64,000 nt of DNA from Amphibalanus amphitrite (lineage: Eukaryota; Arthropoda; Thecostraca; Balanomorpha; Balanidae). Position numbers and translations under genes: made by a program. This document shows positions 53,904-62,592 of the stretch, one piece after another. The notes under the pieces are model-generated. The model searched no databases. It was not told the origin of the DNA and saw only the letters and a list, made by a program, of their open reading frames with translations. The DNA lies in NCBI RefSeq assembly GCF_019059575.1, contig NW_024882039.1, positions 248,001 to 312,000 on the forward strand. Reading direction: 5' to 3'. Position 1 is the first letter of the stretch. Each line of letters starts with the position of its first letter.

Positions 53904-56900
53904 CTATGTTCCTTCTTGACGGTCTGGGGGGCGTATGTTTTTGCGAGACCAGGGGTTATACCGCAGGTGATCAGCCTGACTAACCTCTCGGCCTGCTCGA
54001 CAATTTCGCCAATCTTCCTCCAGCCGTGTAAGATCACTCTGGTCGATCCCATTCTCTTCAGAAGGAGTCGCCAACGTCCCTGGCTTTGCCGGCAGTGTAA
54101 CAGGTGAACGTGCACCGTTGTTGCTGCTCTGTGAGGCATTACTCACGGAACGAATGGCAGATTCGTTGCTGAGAGACTGTGAATCGACGCAGGTGTCGAT
54201 TTGATCGTCTTCCAAGTTTTGAAGACGATCGATGTTAGGGTGCTCTTTTGTACTTGTGCACTGCCTTGGTGCACGTTTCCAAAATCTGTGAGCACTTTGG
54301 TTCATGTGAAAACGACAGGAGTCTACATACCTTTTGACATCGGAGTATATGTTCCTCCAGTAAAATTGAATGCTAATTTTGGAAAGAATGTTTCTGAATA
54401 ACTTTTGTCCTGACGAAAAAGTGTCATGGACTTTCTCAAGCATCAGTTTTTTCATTGAATTTGGAACTACAAGTTGATCTATAAACTGACGAATCCTGGA
54501 ATTTTGTTTGGCTACATGGTAAAGTAGGCCATCTGAACCTAAGAAAAAGTTGGAAAGAGATTCATTCAGCTTCAGATCAGGGCCTTTAGCTTTCGGTTTC
54601 ACGAGGCGATCAATGATTGGCATCAAATCTGGGTCTTTTCGCTGTTCAGCTTTGATTTTCTCTTTTGTCCATCCTGCGGTTTCTGCACAGACATGGCCAA
54701 GAAAGTCTGCTTTGTTTTGTGTATCTAATTCGGCACTAGACGAATGATCAGTTGTAACATTCAAAATACCTGGTAGATAAGTGACATCAAAATCATACTC
54801 TGATAGTTTTACTAACCATTTCTTTAAACGACCGCTAAGATGAGTTGACTCGAAAATACATTTTAATGGTGAATGATCTGTCATGACATGAGTGACATGA
54901 CCTAAAAGATAAGATCGCAAATGATCAAAAGACCATGAAATTGCGAGGCATTTCTTTTCTGAAGTAGAATAATTTCTTTCAGCTTTGCTAAGCTGTCGAC
55001 TAATAAAAGCAATTGGGTGAAATTCATCACCATATTTTTGTTCAAGTACGCCACTAATGGCGAAATCACTTGTATGTGTAAATAGGTAGAAGTCTTTTTC
55101 GAAATTTGGAAATTTTAATAAAGCGCATTTTCGTAGTGACCTTTTTAACGATGAGAATGCTTTTTCGCACTCTTTTGACCAAATAAAATCAACATTTTTC
55201 TTTGTCAAATGAATTAACGGAGCAGTAAGCTCAGCCAGTTTTGGAATGTGTCTGCGATAACAGTTCGCAAACCGAATAAAAATACGAACATCTTTCGCTG
55301 TTTCTGGTACAGGAAAATCTTGTACCGCTTGTAATTTGGATGCATCTGGACGAATTCCATGTTTGTCAAGTATGAAACCCAGATACTTTACCTGAGATTT
55401 CATAAATTCACACTTTTCGGGGTTGATCACAAGATGAATTTCTTCTAAACGAGAACATATATTGTCGAGTTTTTCTAAATGCCTGTCGTACGTTTTGCTA
55501 GCGATAAGAATATTGTCAACATATAAAAATGCATCTATGCCTTGAAGACTACTGAGTGCAATTTGCAACCCTCTGTTGAGAACGGAGGAACTTGAACGAA
55601 GACCCATTGGTTTATCGTTCATATGATAATTGTCGTAATCCTTTGCAAAATCCGTAGAATGACTTGAAGATTCATTCAAAGAAATTTGGTGGAATGTACT
55701 AAGGAAATCCAAGGTAGAGAAAACTTCACAGTCAGAAAGTTGATCTTTTACCTGTGATGTAAATGAACGAGAAAACTTGTCATCCTTGATTTTGGAGTTG
55801 AGAAGTCGCAAATCTGAAACGAGGCGATATTGACCATTTGATTTCTTGATAAGAATGATTGGAGAGTTATATGGTGAAACTAATGGTTTGATAACTCTGG
55901 CTGTTACCATGAGTTTTATATCTTCCTTAGTTATCTCCCGATGAGCAATTGGGAGACTTGTTCGTTGATCAGCCGGAGTGTGGTCTGTAAATCCATTGTG
56001 ATTTTTGTAAACCTCTGTGTGTTTTGTGACAGAGATATCGTTTCCAAAAACAGGCTGATGTTTGTCTAAGAGTTCTCGGAGTTTAAATCGAAAGTGTACT
56101 GGGACATGTTTCAAATCAATGTCACTGACAGACCTGTGCCCTGACGTCCTCGGGATAGAGGTCGTCGGATTGTTTATCTCTGTTCTGCGTCCGGTGTCTG
56201 ACGCAGCCAAGTCCGGCTCAGCGACCGTTTTTTGTTGTGGCGAGACGCTGGCGGAATTGGGAACAGACGGCGCTGTTTGACAGGCACTGACTGACCCATG
56301 GTACTGAGCAAGGTCAGCGTCCTGTCTGATGGGATGGGGTCGGTCTGTGACCTGACTGAAGGGGTACTTTTTGGTCGGATGGGCTCGTGCGATTCTCTGA
56401 TTTTTTCTCAAAATGATTGGGTTACTTGAAGCATTAATCACGCGTACAAGCGTGCCTGAACTTTCCAAGAAATTGATAGAACGGGCAATCTGAATGTCTC
56501 AAATACTTTGATCACAATGCGTTTGAATTAGGTATGGAAATTCATTTGGTTGTAGGAATTGTGGTAATTTTACGCGTACAAATTTTTCGCCGTAACCAAA
56601 AATTTCTACTGTTTGTTTCACGAACAATGGATATGACTTTTCGTCATCAATAGTTAATGCATGTTTTTCTGCGGTTGTGAACATGTCTACCGTTTTATCA
56701 GGATAAACGATTTGATCGACAGATTTTTCATTGTCCTTTGTTGATAAAAGAAAACGTACTCTTTTACGTCTTTTGGGACTCAGACGTTTTGAGCGTCTTT
56801 CGACTACATTGGAAGAAAGAATTGGTTTTAGAAAGTTCACCGTACGACTCGATGGATTGTAAATCAATTTGTGAGCAATGATAAAATCGATTCCGAGAAT

Positions 56901-57362
56901 GATATCGCATTTGAATGGCAAACTTTTTGCTGTAATGAAAAATTTGTGTTGAACTGTTTGACCAAGAATGCTAATATTCAGATTGACTTCACCTACAACG
57001 TCAATAGGATTTCCAGTAACATCAAGAATAGAGACACTGGGAGGTTCGTAAGCTACTTTTAAACCAGATTTTTGCAGACATTTTTCTGAAACTAAAGAGA
57101 CACTACTTCCACTATCATAAAGAGCTGAACAAGTTTGACCCGAAATTTTGACGTCACGTAAAACCGGGGGATGTGCTAAACGGTCCCTGTCATCTGAAGC
57201 AACGCTCACGCACTCATCCCCTAGTGCAGTGAGCGGAACCCGTTTGGGCTCAGAGAACGACAGTTTCGACGCGGTGAAAAGTTCCGGTGACAGCTCGAAA
57301 ATTCATGGTGATAGGAATTTGAATAAGAATTTGAACAACAATGACTTCTTTCTTGACAACAA
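53904..57362 (-). pseudogene. Gypsy-like pol relic, copy B
   Basis: Minus strand, same domains and same defects as copy A (YVDN, THTSD, no integrase core). It differs in stops: the TAA present in copy A is TTA here (57177-57179), but a TGA at 56499-56501 replaces an Arg CGA codon between protease and RT. Thus the protease part (to 57209) and the RT part (from 56468) are separate frames. The gag end is cut at 57362 by the LINE. Confidence 0.9.
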
Positions 57363-57591
57363 GATTTTATTTATTTTTATTTCTTCCTTGACCCTTGCCC
57401 CGGGTGGACGTGTTTTGGAGAGCTCTGGGTTTGCGTGACATTTTTCAAGCTGAAGCTTCAAGTTTTTGGAAGTGGATTCAAGACTGCTTAAGAAATAATA
57501 TTTCTGTGTTTACCAATATTAGAAGACAGACAACATCTCTGAATTTTGGTAAATCATATTGAGCTTTTCAAATTACCCGTGAGGTGCGCGC

Positions 57592-59604
57592 ATGAATCGG
57601 CGCGCAGCCATGCCAAGTAGTGGCAAGCCATTACTGTCTCAAGAGCGCCAAAAACAGAGAAGTGGATCTGAAGGAAGTCCAGTGGTGATGCCAAGGCAGC
57701 AAAACAAAAGGAATTTGAAATCTAAACCAAAGCTGGGGACAGGTAACGTCAAGGCCGGTAACGTGGCCAACACCCCACCTGCTGCCCCTGGAGCCGAGGT
57801 AAGCCAAAATGCTGACTCTGATGCCAGCCAGGGTGTTGTCAACTGTGATGCCACCATAGTTCAGGGAGATAAGGATGGGGTAGGGAGCAAGAAGTTAGAC
57901 CCCAAGGCGATCGCAGCTGGGGAGCCATCGATTTTTGATGATACCTCAGAGAGCGAACCTGAATCCGAGGGCACATCACTCAATGTTCAGCCAAGTAAAT
58001 TACGCAAGAAGCTCGGAGATGTACACAAGCTTGCAGATGAAGTTTACAGACCCTTTGGTCCTCGTTCTAGGGCAGGGAGCACTGCTGACAGTGATGCTTC
58101 TTTCTGCAAGGGGGGCCCTACCAAGGAGTGTGGGGCAGTGGTAGGTGACAGAGAGGAGGCCCTTCAGTGTGACAGGTGTGACCAGTGGTTTCACTGCGCT
58201 TGCCAGGGGGTACCATCAGCCACATACAGAGTTGCTGGTTTGCACAAGGCCCTGTCTTGGCTGTGCTCATACTGTAAACCATTAATCCGCAGCCCCTCCA
58301 GTTGCTGCAAAACTGTGAAGGAGAAACTGAGGGAACTCGAGACAGCCATCCAAACGCAGCTGGATACACTGATGAACGTGCAGGAGTCTCACACAGAGAG
58401 ACTGATCCAGGTAGCCAAGGAACACTCCGAAACACTTGAGAAAACACTGCAGCTCCATATGCAGGCACTGAAACAAACAAGCACCAAACAGGTCCAGATC
58501 CTGACAGAGCAGACCAACCTGAACAAAGCCATAGTGAGCAATCACAAGCTGCTAACCAAGGAACAAGAAAAACAGAAAGCTACTTATGCAGACATTGTCA
58601 AAAGTCAGTGCCAGGAAGTCAAGAGGTCACTTGAAATTACAATGGAGAAGCTCCCAAGCAGCTCTAAGCACAGTGGGCCCTCAGGGGCAACCAAGGAGGT
58701 TGCCAGCTTCCTGGATGCATTCATGGACAAGGAGAGGCGCAAGTGCAATATTGTGGTGCACAACCTCAGAGAGGCCGAGGGGGACACTCATGATGACAGG
58801 ATGGCAGCTGACAGGGCTAGACTGGTAGCTTTGTTTAGAGAAACTCTCAGGCTGAAGGTCAGTATCACTAACTCATTCAGGGCTGGCAAATTCAACCCAG
58901 ACAGGCCCAGACTTCTTATTGCCACTGTGGACTCTGAAGCGACCAAGTGGGAGATCATCAAGCTGGCGCCACAGCTGAGAAACAGCCCAGGATTTTCCAA
59001 CATCTATGTAAACCCGGACAGAACAAAGGAAGAAAGAGAGCAGGGGAAAAAACTGCGGCAGGAGCTGGCCACCAGGAGAGCAAATGGTGAAGAAAACCTG
59101 GTGATTAGAAGGGGAAAGATCATCCCACTCGCTGGCCACCCTGCAGGTGCCGCCCCTAGCCAGGGTCTGGTGGGCCCCGGGTCTCCTCTGCCGGCGGACG
59201 TTGGAAACCGGCGCGAGCTGGCGGACGGCGGTGCTGAAAACCGGCATGTACCGGCGGACAACGGTGCTGAAAACCGGCGTGCGCCGGCGGGCGGCGGTGC
59301 CGGGAGCCGGCGTGTGCCGGCGGGCGGCGGTGCTGGAAACCGGCGTGTGCCGTCGGACAGCGATGCTGGAAACCGGCGTGTGCCGGCGGACAGCGATGCT
59401 GGCGGCCGGCGTGTGCCGTCGGAGAGCGATGCTGGCAGCCGGCGTGTGCCGGCGGACAGCGATGATGGCGGCCGGCGTGTGCCGGCGGGCGGCGGCGCTG
59501 GGGACCGGCCTGTGCCGGCGGACGGCGGCGCTGGGGACCGGCGTGTGCTAGCTGACGGCGAAACCGCTGCCACCGACGGCGATCGGCAAACGCAAGGGAT
59601 ATGA
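57592..59604 (+). CDS. LINE ORF1 protein (PHD-type finger, coiled coil, RRM-like)
   Basis: 670 residues, start at the first ATG of the frame. ORF1 proteins bind the element RNA. A Cys/His cluster at about 172-228 (C...C, CDRCDQWFHCAC, WLCSYC) is PHD-like. Residues about 235-345 are Glu/Lys/Gln-rich and probably coiled coil. About 384-511 is the conserved ORF1 C-terminal module: KCNIVVHNLREAEGDTHDD, then FRAGKFNPDRPRLLIA, ending VIRRGKIIP. Residues 540-660 are eleven 11-residue repeats. The frame ends in TGA 59602-59604; ORF2 continues in the same frame. Confidence 0.9.
   Translation: MNRRAAMPSSGKPLLSQERQKQRSGSEGSPVVMPRQQNKRNLKSKPKLGTGNVKAGNVANTPPAAPGAEVSQNADSDASQGVVNCDATIVQGDKDGVGSKKLDPKAIAAGEPSIFDDTSESEPESEGTSLNVQPSKLRKKLGDVHKLADEVYRPFGPRSRAGSTADSDASFCKGGPTKECGAVVGDREEALQCDRCDQWFHCACQGVPSATYRVAGLHKALSWLCSYCKPLIRSPSSCCKTVKEKLRELETAIQTQLDTLMNVQESHTERLIQVAKEHSETLEKTLQLHMQALKQTSTKQVQILTEQTNLNKAIVSNHKLLTKEQEKQKATYADIVKSQCQEVKRSLEITMEKLPSSSKHSGPSGATKEVASFLDAFMDKERRKCNIVVHNLREAEGDTHDDRMAADRARLVALFRETLRLKVSITNSFRAGKFNPDRPRLLIATVDSEATKWEIIKLAPQLRNSPGFSNIYVNPDRTKEEREQGKKLRQELATRRANGEENLVIRRGKIIPLAGHPAGAAPSQGLVGPGSPLPADVGNRRELADGGAENRHVPADNGAENRRAPAGGGAGSRRVPAGGGAGNRRVPSDSDAGNRRVPADSDAGGRRVPSESDAGSRRVPADSDDGGRRVPAGGGAGDRPVPADGGAGDRRVLADGETAATDGDRQTQGI
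59209..59571 (+). repeat. 33-bp coding minisatellite in LINE ORF1
   Basis: Eleven in-frame units of 33 bp encode variants of RRVPADSDAGN. The array is GC-rich, lies between the RRM-like module and the stop codon, and would be a flexible charged linker. Its length is probably variable between copies. Confidence 0.88.
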
Positions 59605-59610
59605 CAATCA
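59602..59610 (+). promoter_or_regulatory. Candidate stop-codon readthrough site between LINE ORF1 and ORF2
   Basis: TGA CAA TCA matches the stop-CARYYA context known from tobamovirus-type readthrough. The frame after it stays open through all of ORF2 and encodes endonuclease residues upstream of the first ORF2 ATG (59713). An ATG overlapping the stop (59601-59603) is in another frame that closes after about 24 codons, so simple ATGA reinitiation does not serve ORF2. Confidence 0.65.
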
Positions 59611-62460
59611 CGTGGGAAACGAGCACTGTCGATCCTGTACACCAACGCCGACCAGTATTTAAACAAGCGTGATGATCTTTGTGCGCGGATAGCTGGGACG
59701 GAGCCTGACATCATGCTCATCGCAGAAGTTTTACCCAAAGTCCAGGTCTCCGCGGTGTCTGCTGTACGCCTTGCCATTCCTGGTTACAAAGTTTATTTAA
59801 GTTTCATTCCTGATGTTCTATGTTTAAGTACTGTAAGGCCCCGTGGCATCTGCATTTATGTTCGCGACTCCTTGCCCTGTTCCGAAGTTAAGTTTCTTGC
59901 CAGTCCTTTCCGCGAACAACTGTGGGTGAACATCCGCCTGGCAGGCAGCGACATTCTGTTGATTGGGTGCATATATAGGAGCCCATCCAGCCCACTGGAA
60001 TCAACCAGCCAGCTGAGCCATCTGTTGGATCTCGTCGCCGCCTCACGACCTACACACCTGCTGATTACCGGCGACTTCAACGCTCCCGACATCGACTGGG
60101 CGGCTGAGGTTTCAAGGGCACCAACTGGGCATTGGTCGCACGAGCTTCTAGAACTCTTTAGGGACCACTACCTCACTCAACACGTGCTGTCCCCAACGAG
60201 ATACCGCCCCGGACAGACGCCGCACGTCCTGGACCTCGTGCTGACCAACGAGGAAGGCATGGTCCTCGACCTCCGCAGCCATCCGCCACTCGGCAGTAGC
60301 GACCACGTCGTCCTGACGTTCACCCTGCGGTGTTACGCTGAAGTCGAGCAAGTGACAACACTGAAACCGGCACTCCACCGCGGCGACTATGGGGCGATGG
60401 TCCAAATGGCGCGAGAGGCGACCTGGCCTGTCTCTGATGGCTGCACCGTTGACCAACACTACCGAGCGTTTCAAGAAGTCCTGGACGGCATCTGCGAGCG
60501 CGGCATCCCTAGGCAGCACCCAGGTGGCAGGAAGCGAAACCTGTACATGACGCGCGAGGCCCTGACGCTGCAGAACCGTAAGAAGAGAATGTGGAAGAGA
60601 TACCTACTAACCCAAGATACCCTGGACTACTGCCGATTCTCTCGAACCAGGAACCAGTTGAAGGGACTGGTTAGACGTCTCCGCAGGAATTTTGAGCGGC
60701 AACTGGTGGAGAACCTGCCGGAAAACCCGAAGGCATTTTGGCGTTATGTGCACTCCCGCCTGACCACCAGAACAAGAGTGGACGACCTCGTCACTGAGAA
60801 TGGGGATATGGCGTGCACGGACGCAGCTAAAGCTAGGGCTCTGGCGGAAGCTTACAGCAGTGTGTACTGCTGGGATGAAGACCCGGCTGACGTTCCAGCA
60901 ATGAATCCCCAGTATGGAGGCCCAACGTTGGAGGAGCTGCGGGTGACGCCGGGGCAAGTGGAGGGTAAACTCCGCGACCTACGCCCGGCAGCATCACCAG
61001 GCCCTGACGCAGTCCATCCTAGGGTGTTGCGCGAGCTGGCTGCCCCCCTGTGTGGTCCCTTGACAGACCTCTTCAACCACTCCTTGGCAGACGGAAGAGT
61101 CCCAAGAGATTGGAAGCTAGGTCAAGTTGTCCCCATTTATAAAAAGGGACCTCGTAGCGATCCTTCCAATTACCGTCCCGTCAGCCTGACGTCCGTGACG
61201 GCGAAAGTGTTGGAGTCGCTCGTGCGTGACGCCCTGTTCGAGCACATGACAGTGACAGGCCAGCTAACTGAATGCCAGCACGGGTTCCGCCCGGGGCGCT
61301 CCTGCGCAACGCAGCTTCTCAGCACACTCGAGGAGTGGACTTGGCTGATGGAGGAGGGCGAGCCGGTTGACGTCGCATACTTGGACTTCCGACGCGCCTT
61401 CGATTCGGTGCCTCACCTGCGGCTTCTCCAGAAGCTCCACGACATGGGCGTTAGGGGACGCCTCCTCGAGTGGCTTCGCTCTTTCCTGACAGAGAGAAAG
61501 CAAAGGGTCACTGTCAACGGCAGCTTCTCGGACTGGGTCGCAGTCGGCAGCGGTATCCCGCAGGGCACAGTTTTGGGACCAGTGCTCTTCATCGCTTTTG
61601 TCAACGACCTACCTGGCTGCGTAGAGAGCGCATGCAAGCTCTTCGCTGATGACACGAAGGTGTACGTCGGAGCGGGCACCGAGATCGGCCGCAGAAGGCT
61701 CCAGCAGGATTTGGACGCCCTGGCGGCCTGGTCTCGGAAGTGGAAGCTGCCGTTCAACCCATCCAAGTGCACAGTGCTTCACCTGGGCAGCCAAAACGTG
61801 CGGGCGAAGTACACGATCGAAGGTGCTGCATTGAAGACTGTTGACACGGAAAGAGACTTGGGGGTCCAGATGGACAGACTGCTTAAATTCAGGGAGCAGG
61901 CGGCGACCGCCATTGGCAAGGCCAACAGAACCCTCGGCCTGATCAAGCACAGCTTCGTCCACATCGATTCCAAGACACTTCCTCTGCTGTATAAGACAAT
62001 GGTTCGCCCGCACCTAGAGTACTGCAATCAAGTATGGGGCCCGTTCAACACGACCGACGTGAGGCTGGTGGAGCGGGTTCAGCGACGGGCTACGCGCCTT
62101 GTCCCTGGACTTCGGCATCTGCCTTACGAAGAACGACTGAAGAGTCTTAAACTTCCCTCCCTCCAGTACCGCCGTCGACGCGGAGATATGATCACGATGT
62201 TCAACATCATGCACGGACGCTCCGGCCTGGACAAGGACGACTTCTTCTCGCCCGCCCATAGTACACGCACCCGCGGCCACCGACTGAAGGTCGCCAAGAA
62301 GCCAGCGGTCAGCCGCGTCCGGCGCAACCACTTCGCCACCCGGGTTGTGTCGGACTGGAACGCTCTACCAGAGGAAATCGTCTGCTCGCCATCGACCAAT
62401 GTTTTCAAGAACCGGCTGGACAAGCACTGGACGAACTATGCCTTCGTCGTTCCACAATAG
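59605..62460 (+). CDS. LINE ORF2 protein (endonuclease, reverse transcriptase)
   Basis: Open from just after the ORF1 stop; the first ATG is at 59713 (915 residues). The endonuclease begins before that ATG, with ILYTNADQYLNKRDDL holding the conserved Asn; it continues with the Glu in IMLIAEV, GCIYRSP, LITGDFNAPDIDW and the His of GSSDHVVL. RT follows: VVPIYKKGPRSDPSNYRPVS, HGFRPGRS, AYLDFRRAFDSVPH, GIPQGTVLGP and the catalytic FADDTK at about residue 640 from 59713. A C-terminal region with YCNQVWGP and R.TRLVPGLR is typical of CR1-group elements. No break is seen. Confidence 0.93.
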   Translation, partial: QSRGKRALSILYTNADQYLNKRDDLCARIAGTEPDIMLIAEVLPKVQVSAVSAVRLAIPGYKVYLSFIPDVLCLSTVRPRGICIYVRDSLPCSEVKFLASPFREQLWVNIRLAGSDILLIGCIYRSPSSPLESTSQLSHLLDLVAASRPTHLLITGDFNAPDIDWAAEVSRAPTGHWSHELLELFRDHYLTQHVLSPTRYRPGQTPHVLDLVLTNEEGMVLDLRSHPPLGSSDHVVLTFTLRCYAEVEQVTTLKPALHRGDYGAMVQMAREATWPVSDGCTVDQHYRAFQEVLDGICERGIPRQHPGGRKRNLYMTREALTLQNRKKRMWKRYLLTQDTLDYCRFSRTRNQLKGLVRRLRRNFERQLVENLPENPKAFWRYVHSRLTTRTRVDDLVTENGDMACTDAAKARALAEAYSSVYCWDEDPADVPAMNPQYGGPTLEELRVTPGQVEGKLRDLRPAASPGPDAVHPRVLRELAAPLCGPLTDLFNHSLADGRVPRDWKLGQVVPIYKKGPRSDPSNYRPVSLTSVTAKVLESLVRDALFEHMTVTGQLTECQHGFRPGRSCATQLLSTLEEWTWLMEEGEPVDVAYLDFRRAFDSVPHLRLLQKLHDMGVRGRLLEWLRSFLTERKQRVTVNGSFSDWVAVGSGIPQGTVLGPVLFIAFVNDLPGCVESACKLFADDTKVYVGAGTEIGRRRLQQDLDALAAWSRKWKLPFNPSKCTVLHLGSQNVRAKYTIEGAALKTVDTERDLGVQMDRLLKFREQAATAIGKANRTLGLIKHSFVHIDSKTLPLLYKTMVRPHLEYCNQVWGPFNTTDVRLVERVQRRATRLVPGLRHLPYEERLKSLKLPSLQYRRRRGDMITMFNIMHGRSGLDKDDFFSPAHSTRTRGHRLKVAKKPAVSRVRRNHFATRVVSDWNALPEEIVCSPSTNVFKNRLDKHWTNYAFVVPQ

Positions 62461-62535
62461 TGAAGACTGTTGACGCTACCCGAGCTCTTTACGACGGATC
62501 CACCGGGCAATCCTAGTGCCTTCAATGATCCCCAA

Positions 62536-62592
62536 ATATCAGGTATCAGGTATCAGGTAACAATGGGTAACAATCAGGTAACAATTGGATGA
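62536..62592 (+). repeat. LINE 3' tail of short repeats
   Basis: Repeats of ATCAGGT and then GGTAACAAT(CA), imperfect, in place of poly(A). It joins the Gypsy relic at about 62592. Confidence 0.7.

Larger units (their letters stand above)
43126..57362. repeat. Segmental duplication, copy B
   Basis: Direct repeat of 1-22575. It lacks the three copy A insertions (single-copy target sites at 43887-43897, 44979-44981 and 45804-45807) and carries one of its own (48714-50534). It ends where the LINE begins. Confidence 0.93.
57363..62592 (+). mobile_element. Full-length CR1-group LINE (non-LTR retrotransposon)
   Basis: About 5.2 kb: 5' UTR (57363-57591), ORF1, ORF2, then a 3' UTR of 130 bp ending in short repeats. 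The apurinic endonuclease plus RT order, an ORF1 with a PHD-type finger and an RRM-like C-terminal domain, and a repeat tail instead of poly(A) fit the CR1/L2/Daphne group. Both ORFs are open. No target duplication is visible: left and right flanks are different parts of the Gypsy relic. Confidence 0.92.

Noticed and set aside
59209-59571. Regular 33-bp repeats resembling a CRISPR array
   Set aside because: Units are contiguous and in coding phase, with no unique spacers, inside a eukaryotic LINE.
59601-59603. ATGA overlap as a termination-reinitiation signal for ORF2
   Set aside because: That ATG is in a different frame, which closes after about 24 codons, so it cannot start ORF2.
59004-59777. 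Long minus-strand open frame with Pro/Arg-rich repeats across the LINE
   Set aside because: It is the antisense reading of the 33-bp coding minisatellite; a GC-rich repeat without stops is open in several frames. The plus strand has the recognisable domains.
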